Of a stretch of DNA of 64,000 nucleotides, positions 24,273-36,748 are shown one piece after another (the stretch's first letter is position 1; each line of letters begins with the position of its first letter). The notes beneath the pieces were generated by a model, which worked only from the letters and a program-made list of their open reading frames with translations, had not been told where the DNA came from and made no database searches. A program made the position numbers and the translations under genes. This DNA comes from Trileptium ribeirensis (Eukaryota > Nematoda > Enoplea > Enoplida > Thoracostomopsidae): NCBI GenBank assembly GCA_030248225.1, contig JASANE010009921.1:36292-100291 (forward strand), given 5' to 3'.

Positions 24273-24551
24273 ATGTTTTCTGGATGTTGGGTTATTAACA
24301 CTGCCTTAGTTTTACTTAGTTACGGAAAGATTATATGGCTCTACTGCGAACGTAAAAATCAGAATGAAGTTAAACGTTTTTTAATGTTGTTCCTTCTTTT
24401 ACTAGATGCTGCGTTTAGGCTATTGGGTTTACCGCTGTTGCTCTTAAATATTGGTGAGCCAGATGAATTTCTAATATTAGCCGGTTCTGATCCGGAAAAC
24501 ATTTTAGCATCTTATTCGACACCTGTTTATAAAATCTCGGAATCAAATTAG
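24273..24551 (+). CDS. Uncertain 92-codon frame with a signal-peptide-like stretch
   Basis: Not recognised. An internal ATG at 24385 begins a strongly hydrophobic run (MLFLLLLDAAFRLLGLPLLL) that looks like a signal peptide, and shortly afterwards there is a GGTGAGC that could serve as a splice donor. It lies on the same strand as, and 10 kb upstream of, the first receptor exon found, which lacks its signal-peptide exon. No linking exon with the first conserved cysteine was found between them, so the connection is speculation; it may be a relic or chance frame. Confidence 0.2.
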   Translation: MFSGCWVINTALVLLSYGKIIWLYCERKNQNEVKRFLMLFLLLLDAAFRLLGLPLLLLNIGEPDEFLILAGSDPENILASYSTPVYKISESN

Positions 24552-24559
24552 CTGTACTC

Positions 24560-26792
24560 GCTTTGTCGCAGGACGGACGCAAGCTTTGTAAAAATTATAG
24601 CCAATTAAAGTGTTCATAACAAGTGTTCATTTCGCTTGACCGAATCTAACTTTGCTATGTTTTTAGCCTGAAGTTGAACTTTTAGCCTAAAACTAAGCGC
24701 TAGCATGAAGCAATTTAAAAAACGTCAAATTTTATTTAAAGTTGAGTTTGAAATGATGGAAATTTTTAGTCATAGCTTTCTTAAAACACATTATGGTATA
24801 AATAAAGTACTAGTATACATACCGAGACACACAGAACACAACACACATTCCGTTCACAGTCGCTGCGAGAAATAATCCGCGGTTATAAACTGATTTTGCA
24901 AATAGATATTAAGTATAATGTTGAATTTAAGGTTTGAGCTGCACATGAATGATTTTAAATTCTTAATTTTAGAATTATAAGAAGAGTGTCACTTAACACC
25001 CTATGTATCGAATTAATTTTAAATTTTGGTTGTGACTGAACAAAACAACCTAGCTGCGATAAGTCGAAGCCATGAAAAGTGAATTTGAAGGCACGTTCAT
25101 CAGCCATTGAGCTCTTTTAACGCCTACTGCGCAGATCCTCAATCTGATAAACCGAACGAATAACAACAACACGTGTATAAACCTGCAAGAGATGCCACTT
25201 TTTAGTTGATGCAGCTCTGGGCAACTCAATTGGTGGTTGTCGGTCATCTGTAGCCACTAAAGGATTAATAAATGTCGGTCAACACTCATATGCGTACCAG
25301 CTTCTGCTGGATTAAGTCGTTAATTTTGTCATAATCGCGTCAACAATATGAAATGTTTCAATGCTCAAGTCAAGTTTCTCACAAAAAGCTAAATATAAAT
25401 GCCTTATTCAACGTTATATGTATTGTGTGAGTGAGCGTTAAGCTAAAAATTTATCTTGACAAAGCATGATTTGTCTCTTGATAGCGTGACTAAAAACCAT
25501 TTTTACTGTTGTAGCTTTCGTAAGCTAAAGAGTTTAGGCTCAAATTTATCAATGATCTTGCTATGTTGGTTTAGTGCGTTACTAAATAATGATGAAAGCT
25601 TTGGATGGAAATACTCGCACTACCATAATATATTATAGATCATCTACTTCAACACTGAACTGTTGGGGAATAAAAAAGTTCTCACAAATTTTCTGGCTGA
25701 TACATAATGCCATAAATTTGAAACTTTGAGTGTCCCAGGAAAGTTGATTGATGCACCCAGTAATTTTTTAGATGCTGGTCACATGACACAGTTAATAACC
25801 AGTAGTTTGAAAATTTGTGGGTCTTGATAAATTGGGTGGACCCAGCAAATTTATATAGGAACGATTAACATCCAGTAATTTTAGGTTTTCCGACACAAAT
25901 TTTATCTCTTTTTCAGGTACAAACTGGAGTATTCGTATGTTATATTTCATCCAGCATTATTATATTGAAAAGAAAGACAGTAAAAGCCTATGCGAAATAT
26001 TGCACAAGGAAGTTTTTAATATTTAAATTGGACAACACTGGAATGGACAGGAAGAGGCCAAAACTGACAAGACGTTCCCAACCCTTGCAGTAATCCTGAA
26101 AATCAATCAATGAACCACAGCGTTAAAATTGGCTTAAAGCATTATATAGTATCAGTATAGAGAAACTGTGCTTTTATCTCTTTCTTAAATCAAGGCAAAT
26201 CATTACACAGTTGAGTGATTAATCACGGAGTACCACTAATCATGGGGTACTCACCCGTTTTTTGAGCAGGTAATTAATAATCCCCATACTGATGTCTCAT
26301 GGGACTATACCCACACCCCCAGCTAAAGTAACTACTAATTTGCCAGTGGGGTAATTAACCGTTGGGTAATTAATCACCTGTTTTTAAAAAGGAAATTTAT
26401 TATCAGCCCACCCCGTAACTGATGACCCATGATTATTTATATATGCAAACATTATATGCGTGGGTAGTTAATCGCCATAATCCCTCTGGTAATGTGACTC
26501 GTATACATAATTTTATATATATAGCGTCCTAAAATAATAATTCATCATTTATATAAGTTTTATATGGCGATAGTCAAACCAAGCGATGATACATCGCTTT
26601 ATCTGCCGTAACTGATAAGAACCATTCATAGATTTAGTATAAAAGCAAATAACTTTCGAATTTTCATTATTTTGCGAGTTTCATTTCACTGAGTTATGTT
26701 GGGTTTTTATGTATATCCGAGTTTTCTTTCATGGATCTGCTTTTTTCTAGATTTATATTACACAACCCAAAATAGGACTACGCTAAAGTTTT
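24560..26792. other. Unassigned AT-rich sequence
   Basis: No supported exon, RNA gene or element termini. A 65-codon minus-strand frame (25050-25247) and a 60-codon plus-strand frame (25456-25638) show no recognisable motif. Confidence 0.35.
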
Positions 26793-27375
26793 CGTTCATA
26801 TATTTAACATTGTTGATATAACTTGAGAAATTGTGCATTACACGCTATACAAAACGAAAAATGTGACTACCATTCGTCTATTTTAACAACATTCTCAGTA
26901 TATCACCATAGTTGTAACATAGCTTATATAGTTAAAGCCGTGCATACAAATTTCTGAATGCACGGTTAGCTATATAACAAGTTATTTGTAGCATAGGCAG
27001 CAATGCGTTCAGAGATTTGTACGCACGGTAACTCGTTCATATATTTAACATTGTTGATATAACTTGAGAAATTGTGCATTACACGCTATACAAAACGAAA
27101 AATGTGACTACCATTCGTCTATTTTAACAACATTCTCAGTATATCACCATAGTTGTAACATAGCTTATATAGTTAAAGCCGTGCATACAAATCTCTGAAT
27201 GCACGGTTAGCTATATAACAAGTTATTTGTAGCATAGGCAGCAATGCGTTCAGAGATTTGTACGCACGGTAACTCGTTCAAACCCGTGCTGTCGCACTCG
27301 TTTGAACTAGTCATAAACTGTGCGTACAAATCTTTGAACGCACTGCTGCCTATGCTACAACTATTACATAGCCAC
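26793..27375. repeat. 241-bp tandem duplication with fold-back arm
   Basis: Two nearly identical 241-bp copies lie at 26793-27033 and 27034-27274, each starting CGTTCATATATTTAACATTG. Each copy also contains inverted segments (GTGCATACAAATYTCTGAAT against CGTTCAGAGATTTGTACGCA). A further inverted copy of about 70 bp follows at 27305-27375 (GTGCGTACAAATCTTTGAAC, CAGCTGCCTATGCTACAA-like). The whole block can fold on itself and looks like a fold-back element that duplicated. Confidence 0.75.
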
Positions 27376-27593
27376 TACACCCAAGTATTAGATTTCGGAA
27401 ACTGCTTACATTAGATATTTTTACATTTTAGAATTATTATAATTAGCACATGACTTATATAGTGGCGATAGCATAAACGTAATTTGCATAACATATATCA
27501 CACTAATGTATAGTTACCGTACAATATGGTTTAGTAATGTATACATACATTATACGGTAACAATAACAATGATACATATATGAAAGTGATGTA

Positions 27594-29945
27594 ATAATAA
27601 TAATAATAAAACATTTGTAACGCGCCTTTTTCGCCGAAGCGTGACAAAAGCGCAATATAATAAATGCCAGGTAAAGATGTCATGTTATAAACAATTTATA
27701 TTCATGCAACCGGGAACATATGAGTTTTCAACTTAGATTTGAACTGAGCTAAATCGAGGTTCGGATTTCGTAAAGCTCTTGGCAAGTTGTTCTATTCCGA
27801 GGGTCCCAGATACCAAAAACTATTGTTTATTGTTACATCGATTCGGAGTACTCGTTCATTGGCGAGTCGGGCCACTGACGACTGATTCAACGTATCAACA
27901 ATGTAAGATGGGGTATTTGAGCTTTAGAGCATTGTAAATGAGCATCAGCATCTTGTATTTAATTCGTCGATCTAGAGGCAGCCAATGAAGTTGCCTCAAA
28001 ACGGGACTTATGTGTTCGTGTCGTCGAGACCCAGAAATCATTCTCGCCGCAGTTTTCGGAAGACGACAAAGTGGCAAGAGGTATACAGACTGCGAACTAC
28101 CAAACAATGCATTACAGTAGTCAATACGAGACATAAGAAAAGCCCTGGCGATTGAATGGGTTGTATCCAGACGGTTTCGAATGCTCTCTATTTCCCGTAG
28201 TTGCCATGTGCAAGATCCTGCAAGTTCAGCGATATGTTTCTCAAATGTCAATTTCGTGTCTATAGTCTCCCCTAATATCTTTATGGTATGAGTAGGATGT
28301 ACAATTTCACCCCCATGTCAATAGATCGGCCCACATATTGCTGGCGACTGTGATACATTAGTCCAGTTTTGGATTTGTTCAGCTTTAATTTGTTGTTACC
28401 AAAGGCAGAGTTCAAGGAAACAAATCAACGTTGCACCGATGATACTATATAAGCTTCTTCGGGGGTATAGAAAGATTTATATACCTGAATGTCATCAGCA
28501 TAGCTGTGGATATTGAACCATTTGGATCACCGAAGCGAGAAAGACGTTGAGGAGCACTGGTCCAATGGCGCTGCCTTGGGGCATTCCGCTTTGCAAGACT
28601 GTAGTCCTTGACATGGATCTCCCTAGTTGAACGCGCTGTTCTCGATTTGTCAAGTAAGATTCGAACCACTTCAATGAAGAAGGTGAGACTCCGACGTCTT
28701 GAAGTCGTTGAAGCATAATCCTATGATCAATTGTATGGAAAGCAGCAGATAGGTCCGGGCTCATAAGCAGAGTGACTTGTTTTCTTGCAAATGCTATCTG
28801 AATATCGCTGCAAACTTTGACCAATGCAGTCTCTCTGGAGTGACCTTTGCGATATTCAGACTGAAATTTGGGAATGTGATCGTTTCTTTCTAAGTGGGTG
28901 ATCAGCTGTCCCATCCCTACCCGTTCCATAATTTTGGTAATGAAAGAGATGTTTGAAATTGGACGAAAATTGTTCATGTCATTAATGTCGGCATTTGGAC
29001 GCTTAGGTCGAGGATGGATGATTGGTGTCTTTTCTCTGTTGCTAACAGCTCGCGTTTCAATATACTCGTTGATGAGTGCCGCAATTGGCCGACCTAAAAT
29101 AGTCGCAAATTTTTTTATTACTGCTGGTGGCAGGACGTCTAGTGCGCAACATTTGGACTTGCTTTCTGTGATGAGAGTTGTGATGAATTCTTCGGGTACA
29201 GGGCTCAGATTTAATTGGGGACCCTGATAACTCGCTGATGGTAAGATTTGTTGTGATGCCGGAAACTGCCATCGAATAGCAATTATCTTGTTTAGAAAAT
29301 AACTAGAAAATTCGTCGACGCGATCTGGTGACACAGGTGGTTGACTTTTCCGGTTGAATATAGCATTTATGACGTTCCATTTTTTCATGCTAACTGTATC
29401 TATTTTAATCTTCCAATGATTGTTAAATTTTTGCTGACATAGACGTCGATAAACTTTCTTTTGGTTTTGATAGTTGACACTGTGATGGTCCCCAGGAACG
29501 TTCAAACCGCATGAGAACTGTCTTCGTTCGTCGGCATTCCGAATCATACCAAGGTGAATCAGGGCGATCTTGAATTGTTCTGGATGGTATCGGAAGTTGC
29601 CTTTCCACGATGGAAATTAATGAATCATAAAAGTAGTTGACTCGGTCGTCTAAAGATCCATGCAAGGGCATCGAAAGTTGAGAAATAGCAGTCTCAAAGG
29701 CATCAGCGTTAATAAGTGCCCAGTTCTGATAGTTAATTGTAGTTGTTTGTCTTGTGAAGTTAACGTTACAGTTTATATTGGTTATGATTAAACGGTGATC
29801 TGAGACAGCACAGTCTCTTGCTACAACTTCTAACAGGAGTGTGTTACTTGAGAAAGACATTACCAGATACAGTGTGTAGGACTGTTGATTTTGTGGTAAA
29901 CAATACACCCGAAAATACAATCTTCTTTGTCATATGGAATGTCGT
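27594..29945 (-). mobile_element. L2/CR1-type non-LTR retrotransposon, 5'-truncated
   Basis: On the minus strand the element ends in a GCGCGTTACAAATG segment and a (TTA)n tail (27594-27610 on plus), the tail style of L2-like LINEs. The recoverable coding starts near the end of an endonuclease domain around 29.9 kb, so most of the endonuclease is gone. Nothing beyond 29.95 kb reads as element sequence with confidence. Confidence 0.8.
27800..29920 (-). pseudogene. L2-like endonuclease/reverse transcriptase, multiply frameshifted
   Basis: The product would copy the LINE RNA into DNA at a nick. From the 5' side: the end of the endonuclease with CAVSDHRLI (SDH motif), a SPWYDSECRR connector, then the reverse transcriptase with FRPISNISF, FQSEYRKGHSRETAL, DLSAAFHTIDH and GMPQGSAIGPVL. 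The catalytic SYADD box (at about 28490-28500) is in a different frame from the upstream palm segment, so a frameshift lies near 28515-28530. The thumb/C-terminal part (27895-28251, with SRIDYCNALF and LHWLPLDRRIKYK) is in yet another frame, and a last conserved segment follows nearer 27800. Another frameshift separates the endonuclease part from the RT near 29450. Family assignment is firm; no product is possible. Confidence 0.85.
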
Positions 29946-30140
29946 ACTGGCGCCAACATGCAAAAGCAGGATGAACGGGCGATGGGGGATGACTGTTGTA
30001 GGATTTGACCCATACATGCGATGTGTCGCAACTGAAGTCACTGAAACGAATTTTTTTCTGCTGAAAAGGTTTCAGACCACCAATAAATCAAGTTCACCTT
30101 ATGCTAAATAATAAATTATAGAGCTTTTGATTATGAATAC

Positions 30141-30210
30141 ATAGCTGAGTGGTTATTATGGTGCATTGACAATCCCGAAGCAGTGAGGTCGAGTCTCATC
30201 GAAGTGGATA
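30141..30210 (+). repeat. tRNA-like segment, likely SINE head or pseudo-tRNA
   Basis: TAGCTGAGTGG matches a tRNA A box and GGTCGAGTCTC, 46 bases on, resembles a B box lacking one T. Acceptor stem pairing is not convincing. It lies between the LINE relic and the piggyBac element. Confidence 0.3.
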
Positions 30211-30278
30211 AGCCTTTTCGTGTTTTACAGTTTGTTCGAAATATTGATGTAAAAATTGTCAAATTACGTCGCTCTTAA

Positions 30279-33094
30279 CCCATTAATGCCGACGGTGTTA
30301 ACACGGATATAAAAGCGTCATAATTGTGTTTTTTATGCCAAATCACGCTTAGAGCACTGGTTTATAATCAAAAATATCCCCGTAATGCCTGTTCCAAAAA
30401 TATGACCTGGCAGGTTTTCCTGCCACTCGTCATATGAGGCATAACCATCATGACATAGTATCCTTACCAAATATAACGACAAAGACGCAAACAAACTCGA
30501 ATAATACAGCAAAAATAAGACATGCATTATGAAAAATATTAACACACTAATAGCAGATGAAAAAGAAATAAAAGAAAACTGAACCAGAAAATATTTATCA
30601 TACAGTCAACAAGCGATATTCAGATTCCAGTGGAAAACAAAACAAGGTTGGAACGAATGTTCGTGTACATATTGAGGATTCTGATGAAAATTTGTATTGT
30701 TACTCATAGACCTGCCCTTTTTATTTGGTATGATAATCTTTCATGCATTCAGGATGAACGGGGATTCGGCACTTTGAGCAACCAAATTTCGTTCGACGCC
30801 CGCATTGTTTGCATCGAGCATTAGGCATCCCAGTTTCCTCCGTCCAATGCTGCATCCCATCGTATCGCACGTCGTCCCCAGAGGTAGTGTTTGGCGCTAT
30901 CGCTTTAAGGGCGCAGCCAGAATGAGGAGGTGTTCCATGAGATTCAATGAGAAATGTAGCCACGGCTCTGCAATACGCCAAAAAGTCTCCATGCCATCCT
31001 GACTGTTTCAAGCAGATGTAGCCATTTGACAAACACGTTTTGAGGAACCAGTTGAAGAATGGCCACCACCATTTCTTAGATCTGACCGGGATGTGATACA
31101 TATTCAGATACGTATTGGCAAGGTCCGCGCCGCCCAGCCTTGCATGGTACTGTGCGATGGCTCCCGGCATGAGGACGTCAATGTAGTCTCGCGCAGTTTT
31201 TGAATACACTTTTCACAGCTTTTACTGGTTCCATTCCGTGACAATTGCTGGCAATCGTAACAATGTTGTTATCGTGCCAGCGGATGATCTCAAGCTCATT
31301 TGCAGCAATCCTGTCTGCTGTACCTCTGTTACCCTTCTTTATATCACTCTTAGAGGTTAGCGGGACACCATTACACATATTCTGACGCAAGGTGCCTGTG
31401 CCACCGATTTCACGCCGTGACAACTCCTTGAGTAGAGAGGCCGATGTAAACAAGTTGTCAAAATAACAATAAGTGTTCTTAGGAACATTCGCGTAATCTA
31501 TCAGACCAAGGACCACATCACCGCCCAGTCCAATCCCGGATTTTTGCAACCTTGTAGAAGCACCACAATACGGCTCGGCATGGTACAGGTAGCCATCGGA
31601 TCCACACAAACTCCAGTTTTTGAAACCGTACCGTATTGGCTTATTTGCAATAAACTGCTTCGCTGAATGGCTTCCATAATATTTTAGCATCTGTTCGTCG
31701 ATCCTGCAAAACCGGGTAATCGCACGCTTCTTGAAATTATTGTTGGCGATGTCAAAAATTGGCCGAACCTTGTACAATTTGTCATCTTGTATCATTTCCA
31801 AGTTGTTTGAAAAATGCAAGCATCTATAGACTTTTTCGAAATCATCGCGCCTCATGTGGTTCGAAACGAACGGCACGTGAGTGTCGCACGCCTGCTCCCA
31901 ATATAGTCGCCGCCTGGGAAGACGATGGTACCCACTGTATATCAAAATGCCGACGTATGTGAAAAACTCTTCCATCGTAACCGTTTGACAGTATCCCCGC
32001 TGTTCAGCATATATATTTGGCTCCCGGACAGCAAGGTTTGCGAATTCGTAGCTGAAAAATTCTTGAAACGAAGTAATTGGCGATGCCAAATCCAAGCCAC
32101 CAAGGAGGTCATTTTCCTCCCGCAGCGGTACTTCGCTGCTCGCTGCCTTGTTGTCTCAGTTGTATTCAGATGGTTTGTATTTTTTGACGGGAGCGGGAAT
32201 CGCGTCACCATGGATACCCGTCTTGGCCTCTGCTTGATGGTGAGATGCCTCCGATCTGAGCACTCGGCGTGGCAAGTGTTCAATGGAGCCCTGAACTTCA
32301 TAATCCGACAAGTCGCTATCTTGGTCCGATACAGCATCGGGACGCTCTGTTGGTGGACAGAAGCCAATGTTTATTTGTTCAATGTCTGAATCACACTCGA
32401 TGTCGCTGTCTTCTAATACCATGTGAAGTACTTCGTCGACAGTGTACGTCTTTGAACTGAAACAAACAACAAAACATCATAAACTCATGTACATATATAT
32501 TGCAGACGGAACTTTCCGATCTTACCAGCAAAATATAACGAATATAGGTATATAATTTTATCAAACTATTTCCGTTCTTACTGAAAAGACGTTGCAGTAT
32601 AATAATCATGTTGTTGAAGTGATTTTAAACTCTAAAAAACACGATCGTTGCATGAAATTATCTGTATTATTGGTTATCCATAGATCGTGCATGTAATGCT
32701 GTATATGCAGTGGCAGGAAATCCTGCCACTCAAATATGTCTAGGTGTACCTGCTCCATGGAGTTTCACGTTTAGCACCGGGTAAACGATATTCAAGCATG
32801 ATATCATAGCAGTGTAATTACATATAAATATAGGGCCCCTGATTGAACGCTGGCCAGACATGCTTCTATAAACTAACTTTGCCATAACTCGTGATTCTGA
32901 GGAAGGAATGGCGTTAAAACAATCCGGTTTGAAAAGATCGAAACACTTGTTATTTTATCAAATTGTAATGTAATCGGTAGATAAGTACTGCTGAAATAAA
33001 AGAAAGTTATATTCAGCGAAGTTTAATGCAGTAGCCATGCAACAGGGCCCCAAACCTATAGTGGCAGGAAAAGCTGCCAACCGTCACTAATGGG
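30279..33094 (-). mobile_element. piggyBac transposon, complete, with TTAA target duplication
   Basis: The element is flanked by TTAA at 30275-30278 and 33095-33098. Its ends are CCCATTAATG on the left and CACTAATGGG on the right, the CCC-starting inverted ends expected of piggyBac. Subterminal palindromes around CCTGCCACT / AGTGGCAGG recur (near 30415, 32708 and 33060). The 2.8-kb length and single transposase on the minus strand suit an autonomous ancestor, now inactivated. Confidence 0.92.
30721..32456 (-). pseudogene. piggyBac transposase, inactivated by one stop and one frameshift
   Basis: The product would excise the element and insert it at TTAA. An ATG at 32422 starts an acidic N-terminal segment (LEDSDIECDSDIEQ); in-frame coding extends upstream to a possible acceptor at 32456, so a further 5' exon may exist. 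The DDE core carries FCRIDEQML (first Asp), CYFDNLF (second Asp) and, after the break, GGADLANTY (third Asp). The C-terminus is a cysteine-rich finger (CKQCGRR, CSKCRIPVHPEC) as in active relatives. A TGA at 32156-32158 interrupts KPSEYN and a one-base frameshift lies at about 31195-31209, before the third Asp. Reconstructed length of about 570 residues is normal for the family. Confidence 0.92.
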
Positions 33095-33108
33095 TTAAAT
33101 ATATATGT

Positions 33109-34266
33109 CAGCGAATAACCGAAACCGTCCATTTAAACCGGAACCGAAACTTGGTCTTCGAAATTTATATATATTGTAAAACAGTTGAACGAAGAAATCA
33201 AGGTATAGTGGATTTACAATGCATTAAAAATAGCTTTTACATTAAACTTAATCTATTGCGGTGGTATTATTGCCTTTCTGAAACTTCAAAGAGACTGAGG
33301 AAGCTAATAATGTTTATTTATTGATCAAATATGTCGTTTTTTGGACACCCAGAGCAAACAATGTCTTCCACTATACATCATTGCGTATACTGCGTCAAAT
33401 CGAATAATGTTACAAAGCTTGGAGCGTAGAATACACACATTCGCTCTGTCTCCAGTCGCCTCCCTTTACTACACATACGTTTGTTACATGTTCTTCTGTA
33501 GGAAACTTGAAATTATTGGTTTATATATATCATTCGAAGAGAAATTAATAGATAGAATGTAATTTTCTGATCAGTGGTCAGGGACACTCTTTAGGCTAGT
33601 GCCCGTAAGTTTTGGACAAACAGTGCCCGTAAGTTAGATGATAATGATGATAAGTTTCTAATCAGAATGCGATAAATGAGACACATTGTGATTCTTCTCG
33701 CACAGTTTCAATAAATACAGTTCTTTGCCAAGAAAGCAGTTTCCATCTGCGTTGCAGATAACGTTAGTTTACTTCATGTTAGACTGATTTACCAAGTTTA
33801 CAAGCGCATAGGCGGGTTCTTGAAGCAATTTATGCTAGCCAAGCATACCCTAAGTACTTCTGCGTAAGCCATACTCTGTTACCAAGTTGGACCGGTTTAA
33901 TTCAAAGGTACCCCACAGATATCTGGATGTGTAAAACAGCTGCTACAAGCATCGACGTGGCTTTCATTTGTTAACAAACTCCTGCAGGTTATGAAAAATT
34001 CCAACTGAAATTATGTGCCCTACTTACGTTTCACACGGCAAATTGGTTAGTTAATCTTTTCTTTTGCTTGGTTGTATTGGAGCTTGATCATTGTATAATA
34101 TATATTACATATGTTTGGATTACAGGATGAAGCAAAAACGTGGAAAATTTCAAACAAACTTTTTAAACCGGAATTCCGGTTCCGGTATGGTTTTTTCTCT
34201 TTGCCGGAACCGCAACCGGAACACGATTTTCGCCGAAACCGGAACCGGAATTCCGGTTACTCCCTG
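33109..34266 (+). mobile_element. hAT-like non-autonomous element, copy A (1158 bp)
   Basis: Begins CAGCGAATAACCG and ends CCGGTTACTCCCTG, imperfect inverted ends of the form CAGGGARTAACCGGAA. The 8-bp flanks ATATATGT and ATATATAT match at 7 of 8, a hAT-size target duplication. Both ends are packed with CCGGAA / TTCCGG. There is no transposase, only short chance frames. It starts 10 bp beyond the TTAA of the piggyBac element. Confidence 0.8.
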
Positions 34267-34652
34267 ATATATATCGATATTGGTTAACAATAGTCGGACC
34301 ATGCATTCTCAGGGAAAACTGAGTCGAAAATCTATTTTCAGCTAATGAACATGAACTTTTCGCCCATCATTTCTACGCATTTGTTGAGACTTATTCTGAG
34401 AGACAGTTTTACTTGCTTCTTGTGTAGAGAAATGCCATTGTAGTATATTTTAAGAAATTCCACAGCAACCCTGAGTACTAAATTTACGAGTGGAAAACTC
34501 TTTTGCTAATCTGCAGCTGTGGTCACAAAGATTGAAGGGCTTGGGGTGGTGTGGCAGAACGGAGCTATCCGCGGTCCTTACTAGTTAACAATAAGCGTTT
34601 TAGCTCCCATAATGTCCTTAATATAATGCTTTTCTATGCGTTTTATTTATAG

Positions 34653-34810
34653 GAAAACTGTAATCTCACGAGAATCATCATCGGTCAGCTACAAACTTGG
34701 TATTTGTCACAATGATGGTTTAGATGGTATATCAAACGCAGCTGCGCTCAAAGGTCGCGACGTGATTGGAACATTGGAATCGCCCGAAATTGATGCTTTA
34801 ACATTTAAAA
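34653..34810 (+). CDS. M6PR: M6PR-like receptor, MRH-domain exon (first one found)
   Basis: Six in-phase exons from here to 51699 encode the C-terminal 344 residues of a type I membrane protein resembling the cation-dependent mannose-6-phosphate receptor, which carries lysosomal enzymes from Golgi to endosome. This exon follows a TTTTATTTATAG acceptor and ends at AAAA|GTCAGT. It encodes SSVSYKLGICHND, matching the strand with the second MRH cysteine, and GRDVIGTLESPEID, matching the region before the NGS loop. Where CD-MPR has its sugar-binding Gln (LVQIN), this protein reads AAALK. The exon starts with one base completing a codon, so at least one upstream exon (signal peptide and first cysteine) is missing from this annotation. 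The family call rests on cysteine spacing and the membrane and tail match, not on a search. Confidence 0.75.
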
Positions 34811-36635
34811 GTCAGTGTTTTTAAATCAATGAGCCAAATCTCGCGCAGTATATATGCTCATTTCAAAAATATTAAAATATTCTTTATAACTGTACACACT
34901 CCACTGAAAATATGTCGCAGTAACCATGGCAAACTGATGGCGTTCAGGTAAATTTTGACTTCCCCAATTCATGCCTTCAGGTTTCTCTATGTGCTTTTCC
35001 GCGCCCCTAAAAACTGCAGGATTTTTCTCTATTGAGGAAAAAAATTGCTAACTTTTTTATTTTTGGTGTGTTTCCCACGTATAGTATCTTCTTAATACAG
35101 TTGGACAAGGATATCGGCGGTTCCCCAGAGGTCATTTTCCCTTTTTTTCCCCATTTCCGCAAATTTTTCTTCCCCTCATTTTAACCCACTCACCGCCCCA
35201 AATATTTTGAGGTTACAGCAGAAATGATCATTCTATCAAAAAACGGTTGTAACGAAACTCAATACTATCTACTGCGTATGTTTCGACTGTTCGTCGAAAA
35301 AATCTAATTGGAATGAAGCGTGAAAGAAATGAACATTTTCAATAGTTATGTAACAAACATGCAACAAAAACAATGATATACATGAAAAAACACTATTAAA
35401 TGCAATTTATAAGACCATCAGTTGACCTAAGGACCTTGTTTCCCCAAGCTACCTGATGTAGGAATCCCACAAGCATTTCCGGCTGCGCCCACGTATGCGC
35501 AACGGGCCTTGCAGGTCAAATTTTAGTTTTGTGGAAAGGTCAGGGAATAATTTTGATAGTTTGAAGAAGCCAGTAATGTAAAGTAGTATTAATTTTTCAA
35601 AATCCCAACTGATTTAGTAGTTGGATCTGATTTGATACGAAGTCTGCGATTTCGGCTTGAATAATAAATTCACTTGGTATAGTTGTGTATCCTGGTAATC
35701 CTTCTTTGATAGATCGTTGAGCTATTTGGTATAAATTTGATTAGCTACAAAGCTTCTGAGCAAAATGTACTTAAAGAAACAAACTATTCCAACAGATTTC
35801 TAAAGTCACCGACTACTTCGCAGAATTGTTTTTATACAAGAGGCTAAAATGCTGGACGTTCCGCAGCGAGGGTAAGATTTAGTTTCTATAGTCTACGCTT
35901 AGTGACTAGTGTCCTGCTGGGGTTCCTCAGCTTTCGTCAATACAGGGTTTTATTTTATAAATTGATTGTGGGCATGCGGATTAAGATATTAAAATTTAAC
36001 TGGACATTTTACAGACTTCGGGGCAATTTAAAACAACCTAGCACTGTGTTATACATGGGAAATTTTTTTCCAAACCACATATATTTGCAGCTTGTTTGAA
36101 ACTTTCTCATGTATACTCCAAAGACCACTGACGACTGTTTTGTAAATACTAAGCAGATTTTTCATAGCATTTCATGATTGTTCATAATGTTTAATTATTA
36201 AAAGTGTGATATTTGTTACGAATGTGAAACAATGAAGCTATGAACAATACTTAGTGACATCTTCGTGATTCGTCATTCTTTGGTTGCGATGCTAGCTACA
36301 ATATTCATAATGATAAGGAAACTGGTACGGATTCCAGCGCCAAGTCCGGCGATCATCATTATTAAACAATCACTAATCATTATATACTAACATTAGTCAG
36401 CTTACGCATTACGCTTTAATCATCTCAGTTTATGATTACTGCTTGGCGAGTTCCGACATCTAATTGCTCTAGCGGAGGTGGGCCGGTTCGTTACATGTCA
36501 TCAACTGAATCTATGCTTTGCTCCAGCCGCACGAATTTCGTCATCAAACGTTTGCTGTCCGGTCTTCTTGGTCTTCGCATACACCCTTTGTCATTTCAAT
36601 GAATATTAATATCGGTTTTGTTGTTTTGTTTTTAG
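34811..36635 (+). other. Intron of the M6PR-like gene, no element recognised
   Basis: AT-rich, with pyrimidine-rich runs around 35110-35190. A 65-codon frame at 35902-36099 has no support. Confidence 0.5.
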
Positions 36636-36736
36636 ACGGATCTTTTATTTCGATAATTTATTCGAATCCAAAGCCAACACTCGAAGCCTGCAAATCGACA
36701 ACGATCAATACGACGCTGCTTATCATTTGTGCCCAA
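36636..36736 (+). CDS. M6PR: M6PR-like receptor, MRH-domain exon 2 of those found
   Basis: Acceptor TTTTGTTTTTAG, donor GCCCAA|GTAGGT. The first two bases complete an Asn codon with the last base of the previous exon, giving KNGSFISIIY, which mirrors the NGS..(I/L)IY segment of CD-MPR including its glycosylation sequon. Two cysteines (EACKS and IICAQ) are 14 residues apart counting both, exactly as the third and fourth MRH cysteines of CD-MPR. The Arg that contacts mannose 6-phosphate in CD-MPR lies between them; here that stretch is KSTTINTTLLII with no Arg. It ends in phase 0 and a hAT-like element begins 12 bp into the following intron. Confidence 0.8.
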
Positions 36737-36748
36737 GTAGGTATACAT

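Noticed and set aside
30805..32389. Plus-strand frames over the piggyBac transposase
   Set aside because: Antisense shadows of the minus-strand transposase.
33341..33562. 73-codon frame and its relatives at 38117-38311, 57592-57840 and 57825-58046
   Set aside because: They lie inside copies of the hAT-like element, in either orientation, and are not conserved as frames.
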